DNA from: Pseudoflavonifractor gallinarum
GTDB lineage: Bacteria; Bacillota; Clostridia; Oscillospirales; Oscillospiraceae
Assembly (NCBI RefSeq): GCF_014982855.1
Contig: NZ_JADCKF010000002.1
Location: forward strand, 248,001-312,000
Length of the DNA stretch: 64,000 bases
Direction: 5' to 3'
Below, piece after piece: positions 42,335 to 52,856 of this stretch (position 1 is its first letter; the number at the start of each line of letters is the position of its first letter). A model generated the notes under the pieces. That model did not search any database, was not told where the DNA came from, and worked only from the letters and a program-made list of their open reading frames with translations. Made by a program: the position numbers and the translations under genes.

Positions 42335-42892
42335 TTACCGGGCAGGGGACATGGACCAGGCCTGAAAGACGTGCCCGTCCTCCAGGTCCTTCCACTGGAA
42401 GCGGCCGTCCTCCAGCAGCAGGACGCTGTGGGGGCTGTTCTCCTTGGGAATGGAGACCGAGCCGGGATTGAGATAGGTAAAGACCGGCCCCTCCACACAG
42501 ACCGGGACGTGAGTATGTCCGTGGAGCAAAATGTCTCCGGGCTGGAGCTTGGGCGGGTGGTCCAGATGAAACTGGTGCCCGTGGGTGGCGAAAATCAGGT
42601 GCTCCCCCTCCTGGAGAAGGGCATAGTCGGCCAGGACGGGAAAGTCCAGCACCATCTGATCCACTTCCGCCTCGCAGTTGCCCCGGACGCACAGGATCTG
42701 GGAGGCGAGGGGATTGAGCATGGCGATGACCTCCTTGGGGGCATAGTCCCGGGGCAGGTCGTTGCGGGGCCCGTGGTAGAGCAGGTCCCCCAGCAGGAGC
42801 AGCCGGTGGGCGCCCTCGGTGTGGAAGGCGTCCAGCAGGCGGGCTGTCCAGTAAGCCGACCCGTGCAGGTCGGAAGCGATGAGCCATTTCAT
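42335..42892 (-). CDS. YfcE-type phosphodiesterase (metallophosphoesterase)
   Basis: The 185-residue calcineurin-like enzyme has metal motifs ASDLHGS, LLGDLLYHGPRN, VRGNCEAEVD, FATHGHQFH and LLHGHTHVPV, in the order of YfcE/MJ0936 phosphodiesterases. AAAGGAG lies nine bases before the ATG; extra in-frame codons upstream are probably not translated. The physiological substrate of this family is unclear. Confidence 0.88.
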   Translation of the reverse strand: MKWLIASDLHGSAYWTARLLDAFHTEGAHRLLLLGDLLYHGPRNDLPRDYAPKEVIAMLNPLASQILCVRGNCEAEVDQMVLDFPVLADYALLQEGEHLIFATHGHQFHLDHPPKLQPGDILLHGHTHVPVCVEGPVFTYLNPGSVSIPKENSPHSVLLLEDGRFQWKDLEDGHVFQAWSMSPAR

Positions 42893-42955
42893 GAGCGGAT
42901 ACTCCTTTGCGTTGGAATACGATTGAGTATACCACAAAGACATGGGGAAAGAAAA

Positions 42956-42990
42956 GAGCGCCTGTCCCCCAAACGGGTGGACAGGCGCTC
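42956..42990 (-). terminator. Terminator of the spoVA genes
   Basis: GAGCGCCTGTCC at 42956-42967 pairs with GGACAGGCGCTC at 42979-42990. On the minus strand it is followed by TTTTCTTTCC. Confidence 0.75.
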
Positions 42991-43030
42991 AGCGTGCGTG
43001 AATAGGTTCGACCGCTTTTTCAAACAGGCT

Positions 43031-43399
43031 TTAGGATTTTGGCTTGGGCTTGAAGAGGAGGGCCACCAGGTAGCCGAAGAAGATGGCGGCGGTGATTCCT
43101 CCGGCGGCGGCAGTGATCCCGCCGGTGAGCGCCCCCATCACGCCCTGTTCCTCCACCGCCTTGCGCACGCCCTTGGCCAGCAGATAGCCGAACCCGGTCA
43201 GGGGGACGGTGGCCCCGGCGCCGGCAAAGTCCACCAGATGTTCATAGATCCCCAGCCCGCCCAGGACCACGCCGGAGACCACATAGGTCACCAGGATCTT
43301 GGCGGGCGTGAGAGAGGTCTTGTCAATGAGCAGCTGTCCGATCAGACACAGGACGCCCCCGCACAGAAAGGCGCGGGCATATTCCCAAAAGAGATCCAT
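43031..43399 (-). CDS. spoVAE: Stage V sporulation protein AE
   Basis: The 122-residue membrane protein matches SpoVAE: WEYARAFLCGGVLCLIGQLLIDKTSLTPAKILVTYVVSGVVLGGLGIYEHLVDFAGAGATVPLTGFGYLLAKGV. It is part of the channel that moves dipicolinate and calcium during spore formation and germination. ATG at 43399 is seven bases from GGAGGA. It follows spoVAD by 12 bases. Confidence 0.93.
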   Translation of the reverse strand: MDLFWEYARAFLCGGVLCLIGQLLIDKTSLTPAKILVTYVVSGVVLGGLGIYEHLVDFAGAGATVPLTGFGYLLAKGVRKAVEEQGVMGALTGGITAAAGGITAAIFFGYLVALLFKPKPKS

Positions 43400-43411
43400 A
43401 TGCATTCCTCC

Positions 43412-44425
43412 TCAGACCTGGGTGGAGATGGCCACTGCGTGGCAGATGGCTGGGATGCTCTCCCCCTGCATGGTGGAGGTGGGGGAGAGGAGGGCGCCGG
43501 TGCCGCAGAACAGGATGTGCTTCCACCGGCCCTGGAGCATGCCGTTCAGAAGATGGCCCGCCAGCACCACCGCGGAGCAGCCGCAGCCCGAGCCGCCGCA
43601 GTGGACGTCCTGCCCCTCCAGATCGTAGATGAGCACCCCGCAGTCCACCAGGTTTTTCAGATCCACGCCGTCCCGGTGGAAAAAGTCCAGCACGATCTCA
43701 TGTCCCAGCTTGCCCAGATCCCCCGTGACGATGAGATCGTAGAAGGAGGGCTTGCGCCCCGTGTCCGAGAGATGGGTGCGGATGGTGTCGTAGGCCGCCG
43801 GGGCCATGGCGGCTCCCATATTGGCCGGGTCCTGGATGCCCTTGTCCACGATCTTGCCGGTGGTGACATGGGTCACATAGGGGCCGCTCCCCTCGGCGGT
43901 CAGGATGAGCGCGCCCGACCCGGTCACCGTCCACTGGGCGGTGGGGGTGCGCTGGCCGCCGTATTCCAGGGGGGTGCGGTACTGCCGCTCGGCGGAGCAG
44001 AAATGGGAGGAGGTCACGGCGGCCGTCAGGGTGCCGAACCCCCCGTCCAGCAGCATGGCCGCCAGAGAGAGGGACTCGGACATGGTGGAGCAGGCCCCAT
44101 ACAGGCCGAAAAAGGGGACGTCGGTCCCCCGGACGGCAAATCCGGTGCCGATGCACTGGTTGAGCAGGTCCCCGGCCAGGATATAATCCAGACAGGAGGC
44201 GGCCTTTCCCGCCTTCTCCAGGGCGGCGGACAGGGCCAGACGCTGCATGGCGCTCTCGGCCTTCTCCCAGCTGGTCTCGCCGAAGGTGTCATCCGCGCCG
44301 ATCTGGTCAAAGGTGGCGGCCAGCGGCCCCTCGCCCTCTTTTTTTCCCACCACGCTGGCAAAGCCGGCGATGGAAGGAGGGCGCGTCAGAGCCACGGTCT
44401 GCTTGCCCCGTCGTTTGCTGTTCAT
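43412..44425 (-). CDS. spoVAD: Stage V sporulation protein AD
   Basis: The 337-residue thiolase-fold protein binds dipicolinic acid. Motifs include DDTFGETSWEKAESAMQRLAL, LAGDLLNQCIG, LYGACSTMSESLSLAAMLLDGGF and YDLIVTGDLGKLGHEI, all SpoVAD-like. The ATG at 44425 follows TTGGAGG; a TTG inside that site starts an alternative frame of little support. spoVAC, usually next to it, is not in this cluster. Confidence 0.94.
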   Translation of the reverse strand: MNSKRRGKQTVALTRPPSIAGFASVVGKKEGEGPLAATFDQIGADDTFGETSWEKAESAMQRLALSAALEKAGKAASCLDYILAGDLLNQCIGTGFAVRGTDVPFFGLYGACSTMSESLSLAAMLLDGGFGTLTAAVTSSHFCSAERQYRTPLEYGGQRTPTAQWTVTGSGALILTAEGSGPYVTHVTTGKIVDKGIQDPANMGAAMAPAAYDTIRTHLSDTGRKPSFYDLIVTGDLGKLGHEIVLDFFHRDGVDLKNLVDCGVLIYDLEGQDVHCGGSGCGCSAVVLAGHLLNGMLQGRWKHILFCGTGALLSPTSTMQGESIPAICHAVAISTQV

Positions 44426-44534
44426 GCCTTTCGCCTCCAAATGTTGTTCTCGGGCCTAGTTTGAACAAAAAGAAAGGGTCTTATGCACGTGGATTTTGTG
44501 GGGGGAACGTCTGGTCAAAGCGGGATGTTTCGAG

Positions 44535-44540
44535 TATAAT
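44535..44540 (+). promoter_or_regulatory. Probable promoter of the zinc-ribbon protein gene
   Basis: TATAAT at 44535-44540, with a weak TGGTCA 17 bases upstream, lies about 100 bases before the ATG at 44641, in the divergent spacer with spoVAD. Confidence 0.45.
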
Positions 44541-44640
44541 ATTTTTATCCTGTGCGGCCGCGGAAGACAGTGGGCACTCCTTTTGGGGGGAGTGCATGCG
44601 CGGCGCGGCGGCACTGCTTTTGTGGAAAAAAGGAGTTTTT

Positions 44641-45249
44641 ATGGCGGAAGAGAAACGAACCATTGCCTATATCTGTCCCGCCTGCCGGCAGAGCGTGATC
44701 CTGGAGCGGAGCGTGTTCCAGCTGGCCGCGGCGCCCAATGAGCTGCCCTGTCCCTGCGGGAAATCGGCCCTGCGGGTGGAGATGATGGGAGATCGGGTGC
44801 ATTTGACCGTGCCCTGTGTCTCCTGCGGAGGCGAGCACCGGGTGACCTGCGCCAGCCATGACTTCCTCCACCGGCGGGGACTGGCCTTCTCCTGCGGGAA
44901 GTCGGGCCTGGACTGCTGCTATGTGGGCGAGGAGGACACCGTGTTCGGCGCGGTGCGCCGCCTGGAGGAGGCCGTGGACAAGCTCCACCGGGAGGCCGGC
45001 GAGCGGGGCGCGTTCCTGGATGAGATCGTCATGCACGAGGTGCTCTCCGAGATCCGGGACATCGCCAAGCGGGGCGGGATCTCCTGCTCCTGCGGCGGCA
45101 AGGAGTGGAAGCTACAGGTCAATTACAGCTCGGTGGACCTGGTCTGTGCCGCGTGCGGGGGCGATCTGCGCATCCCCGCTGCCACCGAGAGCGATATTGA
45201 GGACATCTGCTGCAAGCACACCCTCCGCATCCACGGACGCCGGGCGTGA
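44641..45249 (+). CDS. Cysteine-rich multi-zinc-ribbon protein
   Basis: The 202-residue protein has several zinc-ribbon cysteine pairs: CPAC near residue 12, CPCG near 36, CVSCGG near 60, CSCGG and CAACGG near 145-170, and CC near 190. An EEAVDKLHREAGERGAFLDEIVMHEVLSEIRDIAKRG helix lies between. ATG at 44641 is chosen for AAGGAG eight bases upstream, and the longer frame looks non-coding. The function is unknown; a metal-binding or nucleic-acid-binding scaffold is possible. It is followed 23 bases on by the thioesterase gene. Confidence 0.75.
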   Translation: MAEEKRTIAYICPACRQSVILERSVFQLAAAPNELPCPCGKSALRVEMMGDRVHLTVPCVSCGGEHRVTCASHDFLHRRGLAFSCGKSGLDCCYVGEEDTVFGAVRRLEEAVDKLHREAGERGAFLDEIVMHEVLSEIRDIAKRGGISCSCGGKEWKLQVNYSSVDLVCAACGGDLRIPAATESDIEDICCKHTLRIHGRRA

Positions 45250-45272
45250 CGGCGGAAAGAGGAGGGAAATAT

Positions 45273-46015
45273 ATGTATTTCACCTATGAATATACCATTG
45301 ACTCCCGGGATACCGATCCCTTCAACCAGTGCCGCCCCTCGGCCTTGCTGGGGCTTTTGCAGGAGGCGGCCACCGAGGCGGCCGTGGCCCTGCACGTCTC
45401 CCGGGAGGAGACGCTGGAGCGGTACAACTGCTTCTGGATGCTGGCCCGGATGTGGTATCGGCTGGAGCGGCCTCTCCACTGGAACGAGACCGTCACGGTA
45501 AAGACCTGGCACCGGGGCGGCAAGGGGGCCTCCACCTACCGGGACTATGACCTGTATGTGGACGGGGTCTATGTGGGCGAGGCGGTCTCCACCTGGGTGC
45601 TGGCCGATCTGGAGACCCACAAGCTCCTGCGCCTGTCCAAGGTGCCCGAGTTCACGGGGACCGACGGGGGAGAGCTGTGCAAGGAGCGCACCCTGGGCAA
45701 GATCCACCTGCCCGCGGAGATGGCCCTGGCGGAGGAGCGGCGCATGCACTACAGCGATGCCGACGTCAACCGCCATGTGAACAACAGCAAATACGCCGAT
45801 TTTATCTGCGACGCTTTGCATATGGAGAAGCTGGGCGAGGGGAAGTTCCTCTCGGAGCTCCAGGTGGGATTTTTGGCGGAATGCCTGCCGGGCGAGACCA
45901 TTGAGGTCTATACCGGCACGGAGAACGGCATGTGGTATGCCCACGGCTCCGACCGGGATGGAAAGAGCCGGTTTGACGCGGCCCTCACCCTTGCGCCCCT
46001 TCCGGAAACGGAGGG

Positions 46016-46019
<4 letters not shown>
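45273..46019 (+). CDS. Acyl-ACP thioesterase
   Basis: The 248-residue protein has two hotdog domains. The first contains YTIDSRDTDPFNQCRPSALLGLLQEAATEAA and CFWMLARMWYRLERPLHWNETVTVKTWHRG. The second contains MHYSDADVNRHVNNSKYADFICDAL. It would hydrolyse acyl-ACP to free fatty acid. ATG at 45273 follows GAGGAGGG. Its last codons overlap the guaB promoter. Confidence 0.88.
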
Positions 46020-47553
<1,534 letters not shown>

Positions 47554-47563
47554 ACGCAAACAC

Positions 47564-47596
47564 AAGGGCCCGCGCCAGGCGTTGGCGCGGGCCCTT
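47564..47596 (+). terminator. Terminator of guaB
   Basis: AAGGGCCCGCGCCA at 47564-47577 pairs with TGGCGCGGGCCCTT at 47583-47596. It is 10 bases after the stop codon and abuts repeat copy 4. Confidence 0.75.
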
Positions 47597-47598
47597 CC

Positions 47599-47940
47599 GC
47601 ATGTCGGACAAGTCCGACATGCTTCTCAAAAATGCGAGCATTTTTTCGAGAGGATGCAGGCCGCTGCATGCATCGTCGGGTCAAAGTCCGCACCATTCGC
47701 CCCGGCCTGACAGCCAGGGCTCATTTCACTCCCTTGCCCCTCCTCTCCCAAACAAACCCGCTTCGCTGGGCTTCGTTTGGGTTCCTGGGAAGGGGCGCAC
47801 GCTTGCGGCCTGAGGGGTGTGTTTTCCGACGTACACGCCGCCGGAAAACACGCTTTGTCTCTCTTCCGTTGTCTGCGGACAACGGAACTCTGCGAGGCTT
47901 TTGCAGTGCAAAGGGCAGAAGTACACGTTATTGACAGTCT
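47599..47940 (+). repeat. Dispersed structured repeat, copy 4 (long variable arm)
   Basis: Hairpin A is at 47599-47622 (GCATGTCGGAC with GTCCGACATGC) and differs from copy 3 at two paired positions. Hairpin B follows (AAAAATGC...GCATTTTT, near 47627-47646). The variable arm is about 110 bases longer than in the other copies and folds into its own stem around 47748-47781. Hairpin C is at 47819-47851 and hairpin D at 47864-47887 (TTCCGTTGTC with GACAACGGAA, two compensatory changes against copy 3). The tail ends in TTATTGACAGTCT. This element, with the guaB terminator, accounts for the whole 431-base gene-free gap before addB. Confidence 0.88.
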
Positions 47941-47984
47941 GGAGGGGCGGCCAGAGGCCGCCCTGCGGAAGGAGAAGGTCCAGT

Positions 47985-50900
47985 ATGCTGCATCTGTTGT
48001 TGAGCCGGGGAGGAGGCGCGGCCTCCGGCGAGCTCTTCCGGCGCATCCGGGAGAGCGGGGGGGAGCGCCCCCAGATCCTCATCGTGCCGGAACAGCACTC
48101 CCACGACAGCGAGCGCCGGCTGTGCGCCGCCGCGGGGAACCAGGTCTCCCGCTATGCGGAGGTCCTCTCCTTCACCCGGCTGGCCGGGCGGGTATTTTCG
48201 GTCTACGGAGGAGTGGCCACCCCGGCGCTGGACGCGGGGGGACGGCTCCTGCTCATGTATGCCGCCCTGCGGCAGATTGCCGACAAGCTCACGGTCTACC
48301 GCCGGCCCTCCCGCAAGCCGGCCTTTTTGACGGGTCTCCTCTCCACGGTGGATGAGCTCAAGAGCTGCTGCATCTCTCCCGAGGCCCTCTGGGAGGCCGG
48401 GGAGGAGACCGGCGGGGGCGAGGGGGACAAGCTCCGGGACATCGCCCTGATCTTCGGGGCCTATGAGGCCCTCACCCAGCAGCAGGGGGCCGACCCCCGG
48501 GACCGCCTCACCCGGCTGGTCACCGCCCTGGAGGGGAGCGGCTGGGCCCAGGGAAAGGACTTCTATCTGGACTGCTTTACCGACTTCACGCCTCAGGAGC
48601 GCCAGGTGCTGGCCGTCCTGCTCCGGCAGGCCCGGTCGGTGACGGTGACCCTCACCTGTGACACCCTGGAGGAGGGGGACGGAGAGGGCGGACTCTTTAC
48701 CACGGCCCGGCGCACCGCCCGACAGCTCCTCCGCCTGGCCCGGCAGGGGAGAGTCCCTGCCGATACCCAGGTGCTGGAGGGGAGAGGGGAGCGGAGCCCG
48801 GCCCTCCAGGCGGTGGAGGAGGAGCTCTTCGCCCTGCGCCCGGGCGAGGCCAGAAGCGACTGGGAGGGGATCTCCCTCTTTGAGGCGGCCGCCCCCTACG
48901 CCGAGGTGGAGCGGGCTGCCGCCGGGATCCTCCGCCTGGTCCGGGAGGAGGGCTACCGCTTCCGGGACATCGCGGTGACCGCCCGCTCCATGGAGCTCTA
49001 CGGCCCCCTGATCGAGACGGTGTTCGGGCGCTATGGAGTGCCTGTGTTCCTGGGGGAGATGAGCGACATCCTGCAAAAGCCGGTGCTCTCCCTCATCACG
49101 GCCGCCCTGGATACGGTGGCGGGGGAGTACCGCTATGAGGACCTTTTCCGCTATCTCAAGACCGGGCTCACCGACCTCACCGACGAGGAGCGGGACCGGC
49201 TGGAGAACTATGCCCTCAAATGGAACCTGCGGGGCGGGCAGTGGACCCAGAAGGGGGACTGGACCATGCACCCCCAGGGATACGGCCTGTCCTGGAGCGA
49301 GGAGGACCGCGCCGCCCTGGCAGAGCTCAACGCCCTGCGCCGGAAGGTGACCGGGCCCCTGGAGAAGCTCCGGCTGGGGGTGGACCGGACCGGCCGGGGA
49401 CAGACCATGGCCCTCTATCAGTTTTTGGAGGAGATCGGCCTGCCCCAGCGCCTTCTGGAGCGGGAGGAGGCCCTCCGCGCCCGGGGAGAGCCCGCCCTGG
49501 CGGAGGAATACCGCCAGCTCTGGGACATCCTGTGCGACGCCATGGAGCAGTGCGCCCGCATTCTGGGCGATCTGCCGCTGGAGGGGGAGGAGTACGCCCG
49601 GCTCTTCTCCCTGGTGCTCTCCCAGTACAGCGTGGGCTCCATCCCGGTCTCCCTGGACCGGGTCCACGCCGGGGAGATGCCCCGCCTGGCCCACAAGAGG
49701 TGCAGGGCCCTCTTCCTGCTGGGGGCGGACGACGCCTCCATCCCCCAGGCCTCCCCGGGGCCGGGCCTGCTCAACGACGACGACCGGAGCCTTCTGGCCT
49801 CCTTCGGGCTGGAGCTGGCCCCCAGCCTGCCCGACCGGCTGGACCGGGAGATGACCACGGTCTATGAATCCCTGTGTATTCCAACGGAGCGGCTCTCGGT
49901 GAGCTGGCCGGCCGCCGGACCGGAGGGAGAGGAGCGCCGTCCCGCCTTCCTGGTGGGCCGCCTGCGGGGGATGTTCCCCGGCCTGGGGGTGGAGCGGGAG
50001 AGCCAGACGGGCGGGACCTTCCGCCTGTGTGCCCCCCGGCCCGCTCTGGAGCTGGCCGGGCGCTATCCGGAGGTGGAGGAGGCCCTGGAGGCCCTCCCGG
50101 AATACGCGGCGCTGGTGGAGCGGATGAAGCGGGCCGCCGCCCTGGAGCGGGGGCACCTGTCCCCCGCGGCGGTGGCCGCCCTGTACGGACAGCAGGTGCC
50201 CATGTCTGCCTCCCGCATGGACAAGTTCAAGTCCTGCCACTTCTCCTATTTCATGCAGTACGGCCTCAAGGCAAAGGCCCGCCGCCCGGCGGGCTTCCAG
50301 GCCCCGGAGTACGGCACCTTTGTCCACTATGTGCTGGAGCACGTGCTGCGCACCCTGACGAAAGAGGGCACCGTCCCCGTCCCCCGGGAGATGGAGCAGG
50401 AGGAGCTGCACGCCCTGAGCCGGTCGGTGGTGGAACGGTATGTCCGGGAGAAGCTGGGCGGCCTGGAGGGGGAGTCCCCCCGCTTCCGCTACCTCTTCCG
50501 GCGTCTGCTCAAGTCGGTGTACGCCGTGGTGGAGAACGTGGTGGAGGAGCTCTCCCGCTCCGACTTCCAGCCCATCGCCTTTGAGCTGGGCTTCGGCCAG
50601 GGGAAGGACCTGCCGCCGGTCCAGCTGAAGGTGGACGGCCTGACCGTGAGCATCTCGGGCTTTGTGGACCGGGTGGACGGCTGGGTGGACGGGGACAAAC
50701 TCTGTCTCCGGGTGGTGGACTATAAGACGGGGCGGAAGTCCTTCGACCTCACCGACATCTGGAACGGCATGGGGCTTCAGATGCTCCTCTACCTCTTCAC
50801 CCTGACCGAGGAGGGGAAGGAGCGCTTCGGGAAACATATCGTACCGGCGGGGGTGCTCTACCTGCCCGCCCGGGACGCCGTTCTGGCGGGGAGCCGCTCC

Positions 50901-51314
50901 ATGAGCGAGAGCGAGCGCCGCCGGGCCATGGACCGGGAGCTCCAGCGCAAGGGGCTCATTCTGGACGAGCCGGAGGTGCTCTCGGCTATGGAGCACGCCG
51001 GGCCGGAGGGGATCCGCTTCCTGCCCGTCAAGGTCTCCAGCCGGACGGGGGCCATCACCGGCGACGCCCTGGTCTCGGCCGAGCGGCTGGGCCGGCTGGA
51101 GCGCCACATTTCCGCCATCCTCCGGGAGATCGGCGCGGAGCTGGCGGCCGGAAAGATCGCCGCCGACCCCTTCTGGCGGGGACCGGACCACAACGCCTGC
51201 CAGTGGTGCGACTACGCCCCCGCCTGCCACTTTGAGGAGGGGCGGGGCGAGGACCGCATCCGCTACTTCCCCACGGTAAAGGGGGAGGATTTCTGGCGGA
51301 AGCTGGGGCTGTGA
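47985..51314 (+). CDS. addB: AddAB helicase-nuclease, AddB subunit
   Basis: The 1109-residue subunit processes double-strand breaks with AddA. The N-terminal helicase-like region opens MLHLLLSRGGGAASGELF. The C-terminal nuclease has VVDYKTGRKSF near residue 910, and the 4Fe-4S cysteines occur at KFKSCHFSYFMQYGL (first Cys) and CQWCDYAPACHF (last three). The usual Walker A GxxGxGKT is not intact here: the matching stretch lacks the Lys. The start follows GGAGAAGG. addA is not adjacent, being separated by an AGCS transporter gene. Confidence 0.92.
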   Translation: MLHLLLSRGGGAASGELFRRIRESGGERPQILIVPEQHSHDSERRLCAAAGNQVSRYAEVLSFTRLAGRVFSVYGGVATPALDAGGRLLLMYAALRQIADKLTVYRRPSRKPAFLTGLLSTVDELKSCCISPEALWEAGEETGGGEGDKLRDIALIFGAYEALTQQQGADPRDRLTRLVTALEGSGWAQGKDFYLDCFTDFTPQERQVLAVLLRQARSVTVTLTCDTLEEGDGEGGLFTTARRTARQLLRLARQGRVPADTQVLEGRGERSPALQAVEEELFALRPGEARSDWEGISLFEAAAPYAEVERAAAGILRLVREEGYRFRDIAVTARSMELYGPLIETVFGRYGVPVFLGEMSDILQKPVLSLITAALDTVAGEYRYEDLFRYLKTGLTDLTDEERDRLENYALKWNLRGGQWTQKGDWTMHPQGYGLSWSEEDRAALAELNALRRKVTGPLEKLRLGVDRTGRGQTMALYQFLEEIGLPQRLLEREEALRARGEPALAEEYRQLWDILCDAMEQCARILGDLPLEGEEYARLFSLVLSQYSVGSIPVSLDRVHAGEMPRLAHKRCRALFLLGADDASIPQASPGPGLLNDDDRSLLASFGLELAPSLPDRLDREMTTVYESLCIPTERLSVSWPAAGPEGEERRPAFLVGRLRGMFPGLGVERESQTGGTFRLCAPRPALELAGRYPEVEEALEALPEYAALVERMKRAAALERGHLSPAAVAALYGQQVPMSASRMDKFKSCHFSYFMQYGLKAKARRPAGFQAPEYGTFVHYVLEHVLRTLTKEGTVPVPREMEQEELHALSRSVVERYVREKLGGLEGESPRFRYLFRRLLKSVYAVVENVVEELSRSDFQPIAFELGFGQGKDLPPVQLKVDGLTVSISGFVDRVDGWVDGDKLCLRVVDYKTGRKSFDLTDIWNGMGLQMLLYLFTLTEEGKERFGKHIVPAGVLYLPARDAVLAGSRSMSESERRRAMDRELQRKGLILDEPEVLSAMEHAGPEGIRFLPVKVSSRTGAITGDALVSAERLGRLERHISAILREIGAELAAGKIAADPFWRGPDHNACQWCDYAPACHFEEGRGEDRIRYFPTVKGEDFWRKLGL

Positions 51315-51360
51315 GGTCCCACACGATTTTGCAGATCAAATGTTTTAAGGAGAGAAGTAT

Positions 51361-52800
51361 ATGACCACCTGGTTCAACTCGCTGTTAGGAGAGCTGAGCA
51401 ACTTTCTGTACACCTATATCCTCATCGCCCTGCTGGTGGTGACGGGACTCTATTTCACCTTCCGCACGAAGGCGGTGCAGTTCCGCCTCTTTCCCGAGGC
51501 CATCCGGGTTTTGGGGGAGAAAAAGCGGGACGGAAAGGACATCTCGTCCTTCCAGGCCCTGATGATCTCCACCGCCTCCCGGGTAGGGACGGGCAACATC
51601 GCCGGCGTGGCCACCGCCATCGCCACCGCCACCGCCGTGGGCGGATACGGCGCGGTGTTCTGGATGTGGCTGCTGGCGCTGGTGGGGGCGGCTTCCGCCT
51701 TTATCGAGAGCACCCTGGCCCAGTGCTATAAGGAAAAGCACGGAGAGGACTGGGTGGGCGGTCCCGCCTACTATATCCAGAAGGCGCTGGGCAGCCGGAA
51801 GTGGGGCGTGGTCTTTGCGGTGCTCCTCATCGCCTGCTTTGCCTACGGCTTCAACGCCCTCCAGGCCTTCAACGCGGGCACTTCTCTGAAATACTATATC
51901 CCCCACTATGCCGACTCGATCTGGCCTCTGGTGGTGGGCGGCATCCTGGCCGCCCTCACGGCGGTGAGCATCTTCGGCGGCGTGCGCCGCATCAGCGCCA
52001 TCACCTCCGGCCTGGTGCCGGTCATGGCGGCCGTCTATATCGCCCTGGGCCTCTTCATCACGGTCAAGAACATCGGCCAGGTGCCCGCCATGCTCTCCAT
52101 GATCTTCCAGCAGGCCTTTGATCCCAAGGCCATGTTTGCCGGTCTGGGTGCCTCCTGCATCATGCAGGGCGTCAAGCGGGGACTCTACTCCAACGAGGCG
52201 GGCATGGGCTCCGCCCCCAATGCGGCGGCGGCGGCCGACGTGTCCCACCCGGTCAAGCAGGGCCTGGTGCAGATGCTCTCGGTCTTTATCGACACCATCC
52301 TCATCTGCTCCACCACCGCCTTCATGCTGCTCCTCTCCGGGGTGCCCATCGACCCGGCGGTCAAGGACATGGGCTACGTCCAGGCGGCGGTGCTCAACCA
52401 GGTGGGCGAGTTCGGACCCCTCTTCATCACGGTGTCCATCTTCCTCTTTGCCTTCAGCTCCCTGGTGGGCAATTACTACTACACCGAGACCAATTTCAAA
52501 TTCATCCGGGATTCCAAAACCGGACTCAACCTGTTCCGGGTAACCTGTGTGGCCGCTGTCTTCCTGGGGGCCCAGATGGACTTCTCTACCGTGTGGAACC
52601 TGGCCGACGTGCTCATGGGCCTGATGGCTCTCGTGAACCTGGTGGCCATCCTCCTGCTGGGCGGACAGGCCCTCCGGGTCCTGCGGGACTACAACGAGCA
52701 GCGCCGGGCGGGAAAGAACCCGGTCTACCGGGCCAGCGAGGTGGGGGTGGGCGACCCCGAGATCTGGAACGAGGAACACGCCCGGAAGTGGGAGGAGTAA
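51361..52800 (+). CDS. Alanine/glycine:cation symporter (AGCS) family protein
   Basis: The 479-residue polytopic transporter has the family motifs GLYFTFRTKAVQFRLFPEAIR, SRVGTGNIAGVATAIATATAVGGYGAVFWMWLLAL, GPAYYIQKALG and KRGLYSNEAGMGSAPNAAAAA. It should import alanine or glycine with sodium or protons. It begins 46 bases after addB with an AAGGAG site and lies between the two halves of addAB, so it is probably co-transcribed with them. Confidence 0.93.
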   Translation: MTTWFNSLLGELSNFLYTYILIALLVVTGLYFTFRTKAVQFRLFPEAIRVLGEKKRDGKDISSFQALMISTASRVGTGNIAGVATAIATATAVGGYGAVFWMWLLALVGAASAFIESTLAQCYKEKHGEDWVGGPAYYIQKALGSRKWGVVFAVLLIACFAYGFNALQAFNAGTSLKYYIPHYADSIWPLVVGGILAALTAVSIFGGVRRISAITSGLVPVMAAVYIALGLFITVKNIGQVPAMLSMIFQQAFDPKAMFAGLGASCIMQGVKRGLYSNEAGMGSAPNAAAAADVSHPVKQGLVQMLSVFIDTILICSTTAFMLLLSGVPIDPAVKDMGYVQAAVLNQVGEFGPLFITVSIFLFAFSSLVGNYYYTETNFKFIRDSKTGLNLFRVTCVAAVFLGAQMDFSTVWNLADVLMGLMALVNLVAILLLGGQALRVLRDYNEQRRAGKNPVYRASEVGVGDPEIWNEEHARKWEE

Positions 52801-52856
52801 GCCCCTCCCTTGCATGAGACAGGGCCGGAAGAGCGGCCGGGAAAGGAGCCAGGCGC

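Noticed and set aside
47928-51230. Long minus-strand open frame of about 1100 codons opposite addB.
   Set aside because: It is antisense to a clear addB with conserved nuclease and Fe-S motifs. Its composition (His/Gly/Leu/Gln rich) is that of a GC-rich shadow frame.
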